From: Megamerina dolium
Lineage: Eukaryota; Arthropoda; Insecta; Diptera; Megamerinidae
DNA length: 64,000 bases
NCBI GenBank assembly: GCA_963854835.1
Contig: OY978525.1
Span: 107,144,917-107,208,916, forward strand
Direction of reading: 5' to 3'
Part shown: piece after piece, positions 1 to 11,776 of the stretch
How the letters are laid out: each line of letters opens with the position of its first letter
How positions within the stretch are numbered: the first letter of the stretch is position 1
Program-made: the position numbers and the translations under genes
The notes under the pieces: generated by a model
What the model saw: the letters and a program-made list of their open reading frames with translations, nothing else
Told to the model about the DNA's origin: nothing
Databases searched by the model: none

Positions 1-53
1 TTATTATTATTATTTTAAATAGTTAAAGTGCTGTAAATTAAACATTTAGCTTT

Positions 54-1094
54 ATGGGTCATCGTACAACGATGGAACAGCGTAAACTGGTAATTAACCA
101 TTTTAGGAAAGGTCAGAGTGTGCGAAAAATTGCTGAAATGACAAATTTAAGTGCCTCAACTGTCCAATACATCATTCAACGCTTCGTTCGCGAAAATCGG
201 TTTGAGAACAAGGGCAGAGAAGCACCTAATAAGATTTTCAACGCATCAGACGAGCGTTATATTGTACGAAAAATTAAGAAAAATCCAAAGTTATCCGCTC
301 CGAAGTTGGCTGCAGAGGTTCAGCGTGAAATAGGAAAATCATCCAGTGCTGAAACTGTCCGACGTGTGCTGCGCAATCATGACTTGAACGGTCGAGTAGC
401 CCGAAAGAAACCATTCATTTTGAAAATGAATATACAACGCCGACTTGACTTCGCCAAAGAGCATATTATTAATACTCCTGCGTTCTGGAATACCGTTATT
501 TTCGCGGATGAGTCTAAGTTTAATATTTTTGGCTCGGACGGAATGTCATATGTTTGGCGTTAAGCGAATACCGAGCTAAACAAGGAGAACCTTAAGCCCA
601 CAGTGAAGCATGGTGGCGGTAGCGTGATGGTTTGGGCCTGTATGTCAGCAGCCGGAGTAGGTGAATTGGTTTTTATTGAGGAAACAATGGACAAAATGAA
701 GTACCTCGAGATTCTGAAAAACAATTTACTTCAAAGTGCAGACAAACTGGGTTTGCGGGAAGAATTTCGGTACTACCAAGATAATGACCCAAAACATAAA
801 TCTGGGATTGTGCAATCTTGGCTTATTTGGAACTGCCCACACTTGATGTCTCCACCACCACAGTCACCTGACATGAATGTGATTGAAAATCTTTGGTCTA
901 TTTTGGACAATAAAATAAGAACACACAAGATTTCTAATAAGCAAGACCTAAAGAAGGTACTGATGGAAGAATGGAAAAAAATCACACCAGACATCACTCA
1001 AAAATTGGTGGATTCAATGCCAAATAGACTCCAGGCTGTCATTAACGCTAAGGGATGTCAACTAAATATTAAAATCAACTTACTTTGTTTTTAG
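54..1094 (+). pseudogene. Tc1-family transposase (DD34E) with one in-frame stop
   Basis: The transposase would cut and paste its own element at TA sites in the nucleus. The frame opens at ATG 54 and runs about 346 codons to the stop at 1092-1094, the usual Tc1 length. Residues 1-110 hold paired-like helix-turn-helix DNA-binding domains (RKIAEMTNLSASTVQYIIQRF region). The first catalytic Asp is in FADESKFNIFG (about residue 152), the second in YYQDNDPKH, and the Glu in NVIENLW; exactly 34 residues separate the last two, giving DD34E. GGGSVMVWACMS is also typical. The only visible lesion is TAA at 561-563; reading continues in the same frame on both sides with no frameshift. So this is a recent or nearly intact copy. 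The lineage within Tc1 was not assigned. Confidence 0.85.
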
Positions 1095-1109
1095 TTTGAA
1101 CTTAAAGAG

Positions 1110-1333
1110 ACTGTACGAAATAAGCTGTGACATGAATTTTCCTATTTTTTTCTTATTTTATTTTTTTATAGTGTCAAACACTAAAATTTTGAAAAAGTAA
1201 ATTTTGGAAAATAAAAAACAAACCTTCCTTTCTAAAATGGCATTTATATTTTGTTCAAATTTTTGCTATATTAGGAATTACGACTGCAGCAATTTTTAAA
1301 CTGTCACTGTACGAAATAAGCTGGGAGCCACTG
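1110..1333. repeat. Right terminal region with 18-bp direct repeats
   Basis: ACTGTACGAAATAAGCTG occurs at 1110-1127 and again, identical, at 1306-1323, 10 bp from the element end. Tc1 elements of the IR/DR class use such repeats as inner and outer transposase binding sites. Confidence 0.75.
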
Positions 1334-2586
1334 TATGTATTATGTCGCGACAAAGCACACCAAAACACGTGGGAAGTTTACAGTGGATTGCATTGTTTCA
1401 TGGTGACGTCGTAATTGTCAAACGCACCCAAATCTGCATTGTCAATAATCGTATACTTGTGGTCGTGCTTACTTATATTTATTTATTTATGTATAGAGCA
1501 ACATTGGCAAATATCATCTTCATTGTCTCTGGGATGAGATATGAGGAAGGTGTGCATAGTATGTACGTATCAACAACAATATTAGTGTCTATGGAAATTT
1601 TCATGCAACAATGCGAATATACAAATGAAAAACTATTGGAGCAGAAAATTGTAATATTTTGTTGTTGTGGTGGTTATTGCTGCTGACGATGTTGTTGCTG
1701 CTGTTGCTGCTGGTGTCATTATAATTTATGTATACGTACTACGTATAGTAAATATACATATGTATCTTTCTAAAACGTGTATACGACTATCTTTGTGATT
1801 TAATGGATACATTTTTGTCGTCTAACGGTATTTTTTGCTATTTGCTCTTACCATTTCCATAGTTTTGTTTTCGCTGTTTGTATTTTTTTTTTTATATTGA
1901 ATTACTGTCGAAGAAAATGTTCACTAATTCATTTGTGTTGGCGGAAGTTTTAGCTAAAATATTGACAGCTTCTAGTATATACTATGAAATATGAATTTGT
2001 TATGGTTTTTATATGATTTTTTTTTTTTTTTTAATTTACAAAGAAAATATATTTTTTTGCTAATTTGTCAAAATAAGATAAATGACCATGTGTGCTTATA
2101 TAGTAGGTATATAGGTATACATATGGTAACTATGTATGCTCATTAGGCAAAATAAACTGTTGATTATTTTAACGTTGACATAACAACTTAATTATAAGTT
2201 AGAGGTCAATCACATTTTCACAATTTGTATAAAATTGTATTTTGTTTAAAAAAATTTCTCATACGTTAAATAATATATTTAAATTTATACTAATTACATG
2301 TATGTAAGTAGATGTTGATATGTGTCTTATCATAGGCGTTAATTACATTTGATTAACATACATACGCATGTATGCATTTAATGATAATAAATAGTTTGTT
2401 CTTTCATTCATACTATTTACATATTAAGCATTTACTACTTTTCCCTCATTTCTATTTCATTTCATTTTAAACGGAACGACCTACAATTGACGTTGCTGAT
2501 AAGCCAATATGGTGGTTAAAGTCAGGCAGCAGCTACTCGTTGTGTGGTAACCAATAAATATACCAGTAATTTGAAAATTATAAAAT
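1334..2586. other. Non-coding AT-rich DNA
   Basis: No gene is supported. A 114-codon open frame (1342-1686) begins beside the transposon junction and shows no recognisable family. A short GTTGTTGCTGCTG-type run lies near 1690-1710. A coding-looking stretch at 2471-2546 has a stop immediately upstream and no splice acceptor. Confidence 0.5.
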
Positions 2587-3648
2587 AGGGTGTTTCATTA
2601 GAAGTTTTCTATATGAAAAAAAAAAAAATCAATACTCTAAGAGAAATATGAGTATAACATAATCCAAGTTATATTGAACTGAATTTTCAAATGTTGATTT
2701 ACAAAGTGAAAAATTCAATGAATTTCATAAAAATAAAGTCCTTAAAATCAAATTTAACTGCCTTAGAGAAAATTCTCAATACTCTTCTTATCTCTTCTCT
2801 GCATGCAAAAATACTATGGATTGTTTACATAACGTAGACCACTGAGTTCACTCAATTTATGTTGATAACATACTACGTAACAGAAAATGTTATGTTAATA
2901 GCAGTAGAATTATCAAATCCAACAGAAATAATAAACATACGAGTATTTTTACTGTTTTGACAAATAAAAAAAAAAAATTGTTTGACATTTGAAATGTAAG
3001 TAAAATATAAAAATAAAATAAAAAATAAAAATAATAATTATAATAAAATGCATAAATGAATTATCCCGATGTTGTAATATGTATTAATATTAAATCACGA
3101 TTTTCCAAACATTTCATGAATTCCGTTTGGTTGAATGTTCTTTTAAAGAAAAAACCAAAAAATTGGACACAATCAAAAACGTCGTAAACATGCGTTGAAG
3201 CTTAACAATTTAAGCAGCGTTTGCTTTCACAGCAATAAACTGTTTTGCAAATCATGATATTGATTTTAAGTAATTATTTTCAACAATTTCGACAAATAAG
3301 TCAACGGAGGTGATGTCGAATTCAAACGCCAAGACAAAAAAAAAAAAAAAACAGCTTAAAGAGTGGAATCTATTCGGGTGGAAACTATTGACATTTTTCA
3401 AATTTAACAGAGCTCTTAAATGTAGTTAAGCGCTGTAGCATTAGAGGGCAAATATGCGACTAGACCGAGACTGTCAGTAAATGACGTCTGTTGGAGTTGT
3501 CTGAACGAAGAGAAACACGTTTTTTTTTACACTATATCTGCCATTATCCAGCCTTACTTAAGCTTTTGGTTTGCTTTATCGAATTCAGACCGCCCAATTG
3601 TTCATTTACTTAGAAATCAATTATTGTCGCCTAATATGAACCACCCTG
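2587..3648. mobile_element. Possible decayed DNA transposon with imperfect terminal repeats
   Basis: The left edge AGGGTGTTTCATTAGAAG and the reverse complement of the right edge (AGGGTGGTTCATATTAGG) match over most of about 18 bases, and the span (about 1.06 kb) fits a Tc1/mariner-superfamily element. The ends also resemble those of the element at 44971-45783. No transposase motif survives that I can read, so this is tentative. Confidence 0.22.
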
Positions 3649-5214
3649 TGTGCATGTAATGTAACCACAAATGATAGATATACAATTGGGGTCATAGAGA
3701 AGCAATTTCTTTGTGACATATGCATTCACCACTACCATTATCATTGCTGTTCTTGTTAACAAATTATCAGAAGAAATGAAAAAAATGCTAAAAACATGAT
3801 TATATGCAAACGGGTCAAACGACTTTTGTCTAAGAACATACACTCATATTGAAAGTAGAACATTGCAGTAATATTACGTGCATGTGTGACTGTTAATAAT
3901 AATTTTTTTTTTTACATTTTCAAATTATCCATATTCATATGAATTGTAAAATCTATCATCAGACTGAAGAGAATACTCCTGAATACGTTATTGTGGTTGG
4001 TATTGTTCCCTAGTATACTTGAAATAGAGTCAATTGAGTGTAAAAATAAATTAAACCATAAATGATGTTTTATATTTAGTTGACTTCACATTCCCTTATT
4101 TCATATTTTTTCAACTACTATTATATGTATGTACTTGTGACGTAATAAAAACTCTAGAAAGATACATGTAGCCGATACATACACTATGTATGACGGAAAT
4201 AATTTTCTTATAAGAAAACAACACCAAAAAAAAAAAAAACAAAAAGGAAAAAAATTAAATGCATTACTGTTGGCACTTGAAATGATCAACAACACATATA
4301 TATGATATATTCTTCATTTGGTTGGTTGGTTGGTTGGTGGTTATGGTTCAGTGAGTCAGAACGTTAAAATGTACAAGCATTAAATGTTCAACAAGGGAGG
4401 GTTCATTATAAAACTGGAATAGAGAAAATCATAGCTATACAGAAGGTTACTTACAAAAACACTTGATATTTAGTCATATTTACAATGTACTTCATATATT
4501 CCATTACGATCATTAATGTATGATCGTGTGACCAATTTTTCGTGGAGATATAATAATTTATGTAAGAAAAAAAAAGACATACATACATTTACTATGTATT
4601 TATAAGCAACACCTCAGCGGATAATGTAGTAGTAATTGAACTGAAACCATATAATGATGATCGTTTTTGTTTTTGTTTTCTACTAAATTTATTATTTTAC
4701 AGAAACTCATTACGATTTAGATTGAATAAAATAAATACAAAATCATAGAATTATCACAGAATATCATTTTTCATTAGAGCAGTTCACATGCATTACATTT
4801 GTTCATGCAAAAAAAAAAAAAAAAAAAAATTAAAATAAAAAATAAAAAAATGCAGATCAATGATCTTCATGGTCAGTACACATGGTATGTGAGATCATTT
4901 TTATCTATAAATGTGTATGTACTTATATGCATACATATTTAAATCATTTTATGCTGGGAAAAATATTTTAGTACCTATACTACTAACCATGATGGTATCA
5001 TTTTTAATTCCTTGACATTCTCATTGCATAATAATGAGATATGAGAATACTCGGAGTTGTGAAATCGTAAAACATTACCTTGCTCATTTGTATGGTAAAG
5101 TACTGCCGAAGAAAAATAAACTTTGATAATTGAAAATGACCAGTCAAAGGGAGAAGATATACGCTGCTCCAATTGCTTGCTTTAATAAAGTTGCCTAATA
5201 ACATTATACCACAA
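3649..5214. other. Non-coding AT-rich DNA with homopolymers
   Basis: No gene seen. It contains a short TTGG tetranucleotide run (about 4318-4338), A-runs at 4228-4240 and 4810-4829, and short low-complexity open frames without family resemblance. Confidence 0.5.
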
Positions 5215-5560
5215 TTTGATGGTCATTGTTTCGGGGGTGATCCAAACCAATCTCAAACGTTAGCATTTGACTTCAGTAACAAAAGCCATAACCCTTTTCT
5301 ACTCCACTACGTCACAATTTTTTTTAATAGTGATTTAAAATTTGGTCTCTAATGATAGCATATGACTTCAGTAATAAAAGCCATAATACCTTTCTGCTCC
5401 ACTACGTCCCTATTTTTTTTACAGTGGTGTAAAATTTTTCAGTCAAAAGTAGAATCATGGAATTTGAAAAATTATATGTAAAATTACATTTAGGACAGTT
5501 CTTGTTTTCGGAGACCTTTATTCAAATTTTCGGAGAAATATTTGCTCTAAACACTTGAAC
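5215..5560 (-). repeat. Dispersed repeat related to the one at 34.4-34.9 kb
   Basis: Read in reverse complement, this segment matches the tandem units at 34437-34920: AAGTAGAATCATGGAATTTG-like, the 'ATGTAAAATTACATTTAGGA' motif and the 'GTTACTGAAGTCAAATGC' motif recur in the same order. Within this copy the block around 'ACTTCAGTAACAAAAGCCAT' occurs twice (about 5270 and 5365), so it holds two partial units. Non-coding; family not identified. Confidence 0.6.
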
Positions 5561-6404
5561 TCTTTAGTTACCACCCGTATGGGTCATTTTGGGCCTTCTT
5601 TCAAAAAATTCCTTAAAAACATATTACTCAAAATCTTAATACGTTTTTTACATCTTATCTATAACTCGTAGAAGTTAGTTTTCTTTAGTTACCCTTAGTG
5701 AAATTTCTTGGAGAATATTTTTTCGAAGACCTCATCCCTTGACGTCCTCCCAAATGTTTACTTTTAAGGATTTTAGGTGAGTACCGTTCGAAAGAAAAAT
5801 TTTTTCGACAACAATGTTGTGATTCAGTATTGGATCTGGTATTGAATCTACAAATTAGAAGATCAACGCAGCTACGGCACCTACAAAATGGTATAGAATA
5901 AATTAAATGAGGAAATACCAGTTTTTTGTGATAAAATGTTTTTCAAAAACGTTTATTTCAATTGTTATTGTTGGAACTCAGAAAAAAATTCAAACCATTG
6001 TTCTGCAATTTGAAAGAAAGGCAGACTATTTCGCATTGCACCCACAGAGAAAGAATTCAGAACCATGCTCTATTCACATACAGTAATTTGAACTAGGAAA
6101 TAATAAAAAAATATCAATATCGATCCTCAAGACTTTGTGAAGAATGCGGTTAATCAATTGGCAGTCTATCGCGGCCTTAAATACGTGAACATGCATTTTA
6201 CTGACAAAATCACATATGGCTGTAATGATTGTAATGAATAATGGTGGCAATGCAACTATCAAAAGAATTTAGACAAATGAAAAGAAATGATATGATAATG
6301 AAAGATCGGTTATTAAAAGTGCGTGAGAGAGGTGAAGCTTTATCTCTTCAATTGAATCAAAAAGATTTCTGCAAAAGAAGTGCCCCGATTATTCACAATT
6401 ATAC
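5561..6404. other. Non-coding DNA with part of a second dispersed repeat
   Basis: No gene is supported. The stretch 5690-5760 (CCCTTAGTGAAATTTCTTGG and following) aligns by eye with 14987-15055, so it is another dispersed repeat. The start of the 89-codon frame at 6241-6400 reads as charged, coiled-coil-like protein (FRQMKRNDMIMKDRLLKVRE) but has no good splice sites; it runs straight into the repeat at 6405. Confidence 0.4.
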
Positions 6405-6606
6405 TGTGAGACAAGAATTTTTTATTCTGATCAGCAGTTGGAAAAAAGGGTTGCCCCATAGTACCGTGTTGAAGACCGTTTTGGTCCTCAGGGTCAGGTT
6501 TTTTGACTAAAGAGGGGAGTTTAGAGCTTTTTATCTCGAAAACAGGAGGCGTACGGTAGTTCTGTTGTTCACGGACTCCAACTATTTTTTCCCGGAGGGG
6601 ATTTTT
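6405..6606 (+). repeat. Dispersed repeat, copy 1 of 2
   Basis: This matches 26515-26712 in the same orientation: both contain TGTTGAAGACCGTTTTG, a GGTCAGG/AGTCAGG block, AAAACAGGAGGC and a final CTCGGAG/CCCGGAG block, with scattered differences. No coding frame is shared between the copies. Confidence 0.65.
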
Positions 6607-7403
6607 CTTAAACATTGATTGGCGTTTTTCCTATATGTTTAAGATTTTCATTCATTAATATTTAATATTTAAAAAATTAAGTTTTTTCAGTAAAAACTCT
6701 GTGACTGTAGTGTACTGGGGTTTTTTTTTGGGATCGAAGAATCTGAATACATGAATATTTTTTTATAGTTCTTTCAGTAGGTGGCGCTACGGTACGAAAA
6801 AGAGCAAAAAGTGTTGTTTTTTAAGTTAATCTTTCCATGAGGGCTAAACGGATAAGAAAATATGATTTTCTGTTAAAATGAATTAACTCACTTTGGTGCA
6901 TTTTCTCGATGGTTTTCAATATCATCATATATATTTGCAAAAAAAAAAAAAATTTTTTTATTCGAGACTAAATATATACCGTATATCCATCGTAAGAATA
7001 TTGTTCTTATAAAGAATAATTAAAAATTAATAGTTGATTGTAATGCATTTGACGTTTATTACGTACCTAAAATTTTTTATTGTCTTATAATTTCTACGAT
7101 TCGATATATACATATATGCATTTACATTTTGATCGATATTAACCGCAACAATAACAGTAAAAGCAATAATATTCATTGTACAGGTGTACATTGTTGATTT
7201 CTCAAAATGAAGCACAATATTAAAACTGATATCTAACTTATAACAAATGATACTACAAAAAAAAAAAATAAAAATTATTGTTTGTGTGTGCAGATTATCA
7301 ATAAGTAAATCCCAATGAAGAAGAAGAAGAAATCCCAATGACTTATGACAGTTCCAAAAACAAATACAAATACGAATAAAAAAGAAAAAAAAAATTTATA
7401 ATA
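6607..7403. other. Non-coding AT-rich DNA
   Basis: No gene seen. Poly-A/T runs (6941-6959, 7255-7269) and an AAG-rich run near 7316-7331 are the only features. Confidence 0.5.
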
Positions 7404-7739
7404 AAAAATCTCCTTACAGTCGGCTGGGGCCGACCAAACTATACCCTGCATATGTAGATTTATATATAAAAAGTTTACTCGAATATCCAACTTTTCTTTT
7501 ATTTCCACTTTTCGAGAAACAATTTTTGCATATACTACTAATTTACACCCGAAATATGGTTGACTTTGACGAAGTAAAAGGATTTTAAGATAATTCCGAG
7601 GCTTAGTATGGGAGCTATATAAAAAGTGGGCGTGGCTTACCACTTTCTAGTAAATCCAATTTATTTTTCAATGTTAATCCACACCTTAAATTTGGTGTCC
7701 TACGTTGAATAGTTTCTAAGTTATGGTGGTTAACATTTT

Positions 7740-8530
7740 TGTTTAATTTCCTCAACTTTGTATGGGAGCCCCAATAAGAAGTGGGCGTGGTACGCTGATT
7801 TTTCGCCAGATTTTTGCCGACTACGATATTAATTTAAGTGTCAATTATGGTTATTCTAGACAGAAGATTACCGAAGTTACAGCTGTTTCAATTTAAAATT
7901 TGTATGGGGGCTACGATAAACACTGGGCGTGGTGCGCCCATTTTCTGTGAGCCTAGTTGCTCGTACAATACTAATCCATACCCTAAGTCTCGTTGTCCTA
8001 GGCTAAATGGTTTGTAAGCTATGGAGCTTAAAATTTTAGTTTAATTCACTCGACTTTGTATGGGAGACCCATGAAGGAGTGGGCGTGGCACACTGATTTT
8101 CTGCCAGATTTTTGCCGACTACAATATTAATTTAAGTGTCAATTATGGTTATTCTAGACAGAAGATTGCCGAAGTTACAGCTGTTTCATTTTAAAATTTG
8201 TATGGGGGCTACGATAAACACTAGGCGTGGTGCGCCCATTTTCTGTGAGCCTAGTTGCTCGTACAATACTAATCCACACCTTAAATCTCGTTATTCTACG
8301 CTGAATAGTTTGCAAGTTATAACCGGTAACATTTTTTTTAATTTCCGCAACTTTGTATGGGAGACCCAAAAAGGAGTGGGCGTGGCACACTGATTTTCTG
8401 CCATATTATTTCCGACTACCGTGTTAATCTAAGCGTCAATTATGGTTATTCTAGACAGAAGATTGTAGAAGTTACAGCAGTTTCAATTTAAAAGAAGTAC
8501 AGACACTTTGTATGGGAGCTACGCTAGAAA
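7740..8530 (+). repeat. Tandem 297-bp units inside copy A (three landmarks)
   Basis: The landmark TCAATTATGGTTATTCTAGA recurs at 7841, 8139 and 8436, spacing 298 and 297 bp. Each unit contains two related halves of about 150 bp, each with a TTTGTATGGG block followed by a GGCGTGG block and a TTTTCTG block, so the unit looks like a fused dimer. Confidence 0.85.
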
Positions 8531-8816
8531 GTAGGCGTGGCTCATCCACTTTTGGTGAGGTTATATAGTAGTATAATATAACTCTATGTGCAAAATATTG
8601 TTGTCCCAAGTGGTATATTGTGTGAGTTATAGCAAGTTAAAGATTTTGAAAATTTCGAGGTTAGTCGCTTTGAATGCTTGGTGTGGGCGTGGTTATTGAC
8701 CGATCATGCCCAATATCAATCCCCTCCGTACCCTTGGATCATAGATTACTTATGCCAAATTTCATCGAAATAGCTCAATATTTACTCAAGTTATCGTGCG
8801 AACCAGCCAGGTGACA

Positions 8817-8887
8817 GACAGACGGACGGACGGACGGACGGACGGACGGACGGACGGACGGACGGACGGACGGACGGACGGACGGAC
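8817..8887 (+). repeat. (GACG)n microsatellite
   Basis: About 17 perfect GACG/ACGG repeats preceded by GACAGACA. The equivalent tract in copy B (53346-53391, GTCC/GTCT) is shorter. Confidence 0.95.
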
Positions 8888-9025
8888 ATCGTTAAATCGA
8901 AAATTTAATCGACGCTGATCACGAATATATATCCATGTCTATATCTCCGGAGATTCCTTCAAGTGGACACAAACATCTGACCGAAATGAATATACCATGC
9001 ATATTGCATTATGCAGGGTATAAAA

Positions 9026-10743
9026 ACAGTTTTGATCAAGGAGATCATTTATAATCAAATTTAATAAAGACTTCATCAAATATTCATGACAGTTGATTCC
9101 TTAGTTTTTTTTTTTTCTTCAAAAAACAAAATATTCAGCTTATTTTGCCAATCTATGGCAAAATTTATACACACTATATTTGACATAAATTAAAGAAAAT
9201 ATAAAAATCGCTAAATCTCAACACAATAAAGTTATAAATGTTCTAATGAATTAATCTTCTTTAAGCGCGACCGTTTCTTTGGGTGTTTTTGTGCTTTTCT
9301 ATTTTTCTTTGTTTTTTAGTTTTGTTTGAGTTTATCTTTTTGCATGTAAAGTATAGTATTAGACCTGGGAGGTCTAATGTGTATTATGAACTAATTTGCC
9401 TGCAGGTCATAAAGAAATATTTTAAGTAGTTGAATAGAACATGCAATAACCAGAATCATTAGGCACTATATACATACTAATATACATTTACTGCTAAAAG
9501 AGTTTTACAATGTTCTAGTTTCAAGCATACTCATAATCGCAATTTAGAAAGAAAATGATGCCATTACAAAGAATTAATATGAATAAGAACGAAATTAATG
9601 AGTCTACACTAAGATTTTGAGTATATCATGATACGCGAAGAATTTAAAATTTTCAACATTTGTTGCTACTGTTGTGTGATGGCGCGCGGCGACTTCTTAA
9701 TGATGTTGAAATGACGACCGACATAACAATCAACAGTATAATAAAAAAAAAAATGTACATATATAAATATTTAAGTCTAAAAGTCTTCTAAAAATAAAGA
9801 ACAAAGACTAGCTTTCATTAAATGAACATTTGAAAAAATGTGTTTAGGAATAAAAACAGAAAAAAAAAACAACATACCAGCAGGTTTTCATTACAAGTAT
9901 TCTTCTACGCTTGTTTGTCATACTTTAGGGTATCTACTGAAATAAGTGATACAATCATAAATGTACTATGGCTATTATAAATATGTACCTACATCTCATA
10001 CATAATCTCATCATCAAGTAGTTATTTACAATTTAATAAACAATTATAAGATTGTTAAAAGCATATTATATTGTGTCATTGCGAAATTGCCAAGTTTTTA
10101 TTTTTAAATACGTAACTACCAACTTGGTACTTTGTAAACATTTTTTCTCCTCAATTATTAATCATTGCTTAATACAGCACAGTTGTACATAAGTATTTTG
10201 AAATTAGAATTATGGATGTGCGGGCATATACACATACTTCAAGATTAGTGTGGTTCAAGTAAAAAAAAAAGTAACTAAAATATGAAAGAAAATAGTGTTT
10301 CAATCATGTGCACCGCGCCATATTGAAATTATTTTTTTAGTACAAATGAATACATCTTCAGAGAACAGGGTTGTTACTGGGTAATCATTTTCCAAACAAT
10401 TAACTTGACGTTTCATATTCCAAATGCATAGTTGCACTAATTAAAAGTTGAAAGATTAACTGCTGAATTACGTAAACCGTAACGCAAATAATTTCAATTA
10501 TTTACCGACACTTGAGTTGAACGACTTTATACGTTCTGAATAAATGATATTGAGTCGATCGAATAAACGCATCAATCACAGTGCCACATTATATATGCGT
10601 TTATTAATTCTTTTAATTCACATAATTTTTTGCGAATTAATAATCTTAATTTCAAAATGCGACACATAATAAGCGATCCCATAAAATCAAAGTTTCATTA
10701 AATTTATAAAATAACTTTCTTTATTTGTTTAATTTCCATTTAG
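9026..10743. other. Non-coding AT-rich DNA
   Basis: No gene, repeat family or RNA gene recognised. The end of this stretch is the T-rich tract and TAG acceptor that precede the exon at 10744. If that exon belongs to a gene starting upstream, this is intron. Confidence 0.5.
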
Positions 10744-10841
10744 AGAGCCTGGCCTCTTATGTTGATCAATATTATCAGCACTCCATCTCTGACAATTCGA
10801 AACCAACACGAAAGTACAACAATGAGCCTTACTCGCTGTAA
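10744..10841 (+). CDS. Candidate terminal coding exon of an unidentified gene
   Basis: A T-rich tract and TAG acceptor (TTAATTTCCATTTAG) precede a frame open from the acceptor: two bases finish a split codon, then 31 codons beginning SLASYVDQYYQHSISD and ending NNEPYSL before TAA (10839-10841). The other two frames stop within a few codons. The composition (polar, few AT-driven Ile/Lys/Asn runs) looks like real protein and unlike the surrounding sequence. No ATG-initiated frame covers it, so earlier exons must lie upstream, probably beyond base 1. I do not recognise the protein. The exon at 15201 needs a different phase, so the two are not simple alternatives from one donor. Confidence 0.45.
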
Positions 10842-11509
10842 AAGTGGAACTTCACAACGTCGGCGTGTGTGCGATTGCATTCTCCCTTTTTATGCATTTT
10901 CATGCGAACAGATAAGGCAACTCCATAGGATACGTTCTATGCATTTGAAAGAGACATTATATTATTATTTAAAAAATAAGTAAGCACCAAGAGTTCTTGG
11001 TGATTGAAAACGTAATTTTAGTGCACTTGAAATACATTAAACTAGTGACCACAAGAAGGATGTAGGTGCAAAAAATATAAGTTAGTGGTTTCTTTGCCAT
11101 AACATTGCTTTGTTGTCATTATACGCATGAAAGTAGAAAGATTTTAACTTCTATGGAGTTCATCCCATTAGATCGCGTGTTTTCAAATGCACGCATATGC
11201 CTACGTGTGCGAAACCATCGTAACTTAGCTTAAATCCAAGAATATATTCAATTTCTAATGTATTACTAAAGTTGAAATTGTTTTCACCAAACGATTTCCT
11301 CACGCAGAATTAATTAATAACAAGTATTACAAATTTCCTGCGAATTTTAGTACCAACACCTGTATAGTTTTTTTTTTCCAGTACTCGCTAAAATGTCATT
11401 TGTTAAACAACACAATAATTTTGCACGTGTGATATTAATAATAGCTTTGTTTACGCACTACAATTATTACAAATTGTTAACAATTATTATTAGTTTTTAC
11501 TCGTAAAGT
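10842..11509. other. Non-coding; possible 3' UTR then intergenic DNA
   Basis: No gene seen. A good-looking acceptor (TTTTTTTTTTCCAG, ending 11382) is followed by a 38-codon open frame, but that frame is hydrophobic, AT-driven and has no family. Confidence 0.4.
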
Positions 11510-11776
11510 GTTCACGTACTTGAAAAATTTGCAACGAGAGAGCAAAAACGAGTAAAATTTCTACTAGTAGTAGAAACTCGTTCGTAGTAGAATTTCTACT
11601 AGTAACAATTTGCAGTATATAAAATAAACAACAAGAAATCTCAAAATCAATTGTCAGCACTTGATAATTTTTAATTGTTTTCTATTTACGTAATTATGCA
11701 AAAATTTTTTGAGAATATATTTCTCAATTTGGATTTTACTCTCTCGTTGCAAGTTTTCACTGTAAAATACGTGAAC
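11510..11776. repeat. MITE-like element with inverted ends
   Basis: The left edge GTTCACGTAC...TTGCAACGAGAGAG and the right edge (reverse complement GTTCACGTATTTTAC...TTGCAACGAGAGAG) match apart from small gaps, about 40 bp on each side of a 267-bp segment. It contains the near-palindrome TTTCTACTAGTAGTAGAAA. The target-site duplication is not clear. No coding capacity. Confidence 0.55.

Larger units (their letters stand above)
1..1333 (+). mobile_element. Tc1-like DNA transposon, right part
   Basis: The element holds a Tc1-type transposase frame and ends on the right at ...GGGAGCCACTG followed by TA (1334-1335), the target dinucleotide of the Tc1/mariner superfamily. An 18-bp direct repeat (1110-1127 and 1306-1323) lies inside the right terminal region, as in IR/DR-type ends. 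The matching left terminus is not visible, so it either lies before base 1 or is lost. A full element of this type is about 1.6 kb, so roughly 300 bp would be missing on the left. Confidence 0.85.
7404..9025 (+). mobile_element. Mini-me/DINE-like dispersed repeat, copy A
   Basis: It starts at TCTCCTTACAGTCGGCTGGG and ends at GCATTATGCAGGGTATAAAA. The same sequence lies inverted at 53206-55391. It carries internal tandem units of about 297 bp (see 7740-8530), a (GACG)n tract (8821-8887) and TATACCCTGCATA-like blocks near both ends. A (GTCY)n tract and such ends are known from the mini-me elements of Diptera, which belong with the Helitron-like DINE/INE-1 repeats; the assignment here is from memory of those features. 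No protein is encoded; open frames inside are shadows of the tandem unit. Confidence 0.7.

Noticed and set aside
1342..1686. 114-codon open frame
   Set aside because: Begins at the transposon junction, has low-complexity hydrophobic runs and a Cys/Gly tail from a GTT/GCT repeat, and matches no family I know.
2471..2546. Coding-looking stretch (RPTIDVADKPIWWLKSG) ending at a GTAACC donor
   Set aside because: An in-frame TAA lies directly before it and no AG acceptor is available, so it cannot be an exon as it stands.
6241..6404. Charged coiled-coil-like frame
   Set aside because: No splice acceptor or donor of quality; it runs into a dispersed repeat and is not conserved in the other copy.
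8136..8393. 85-codon frames also seen at 53811-54068 and 54703-54960
   Set aside because: They recur because the 297-bp repeat unit recurs; both strands are open in the same unit and no protein motif is present.
11383..11500. Frame MSFVKQHNNFARVILIIALF after a strong acceptor
   Set aside because: AT-driven hydrophobic composition, no cleavage motif or family; kept only as a remark.
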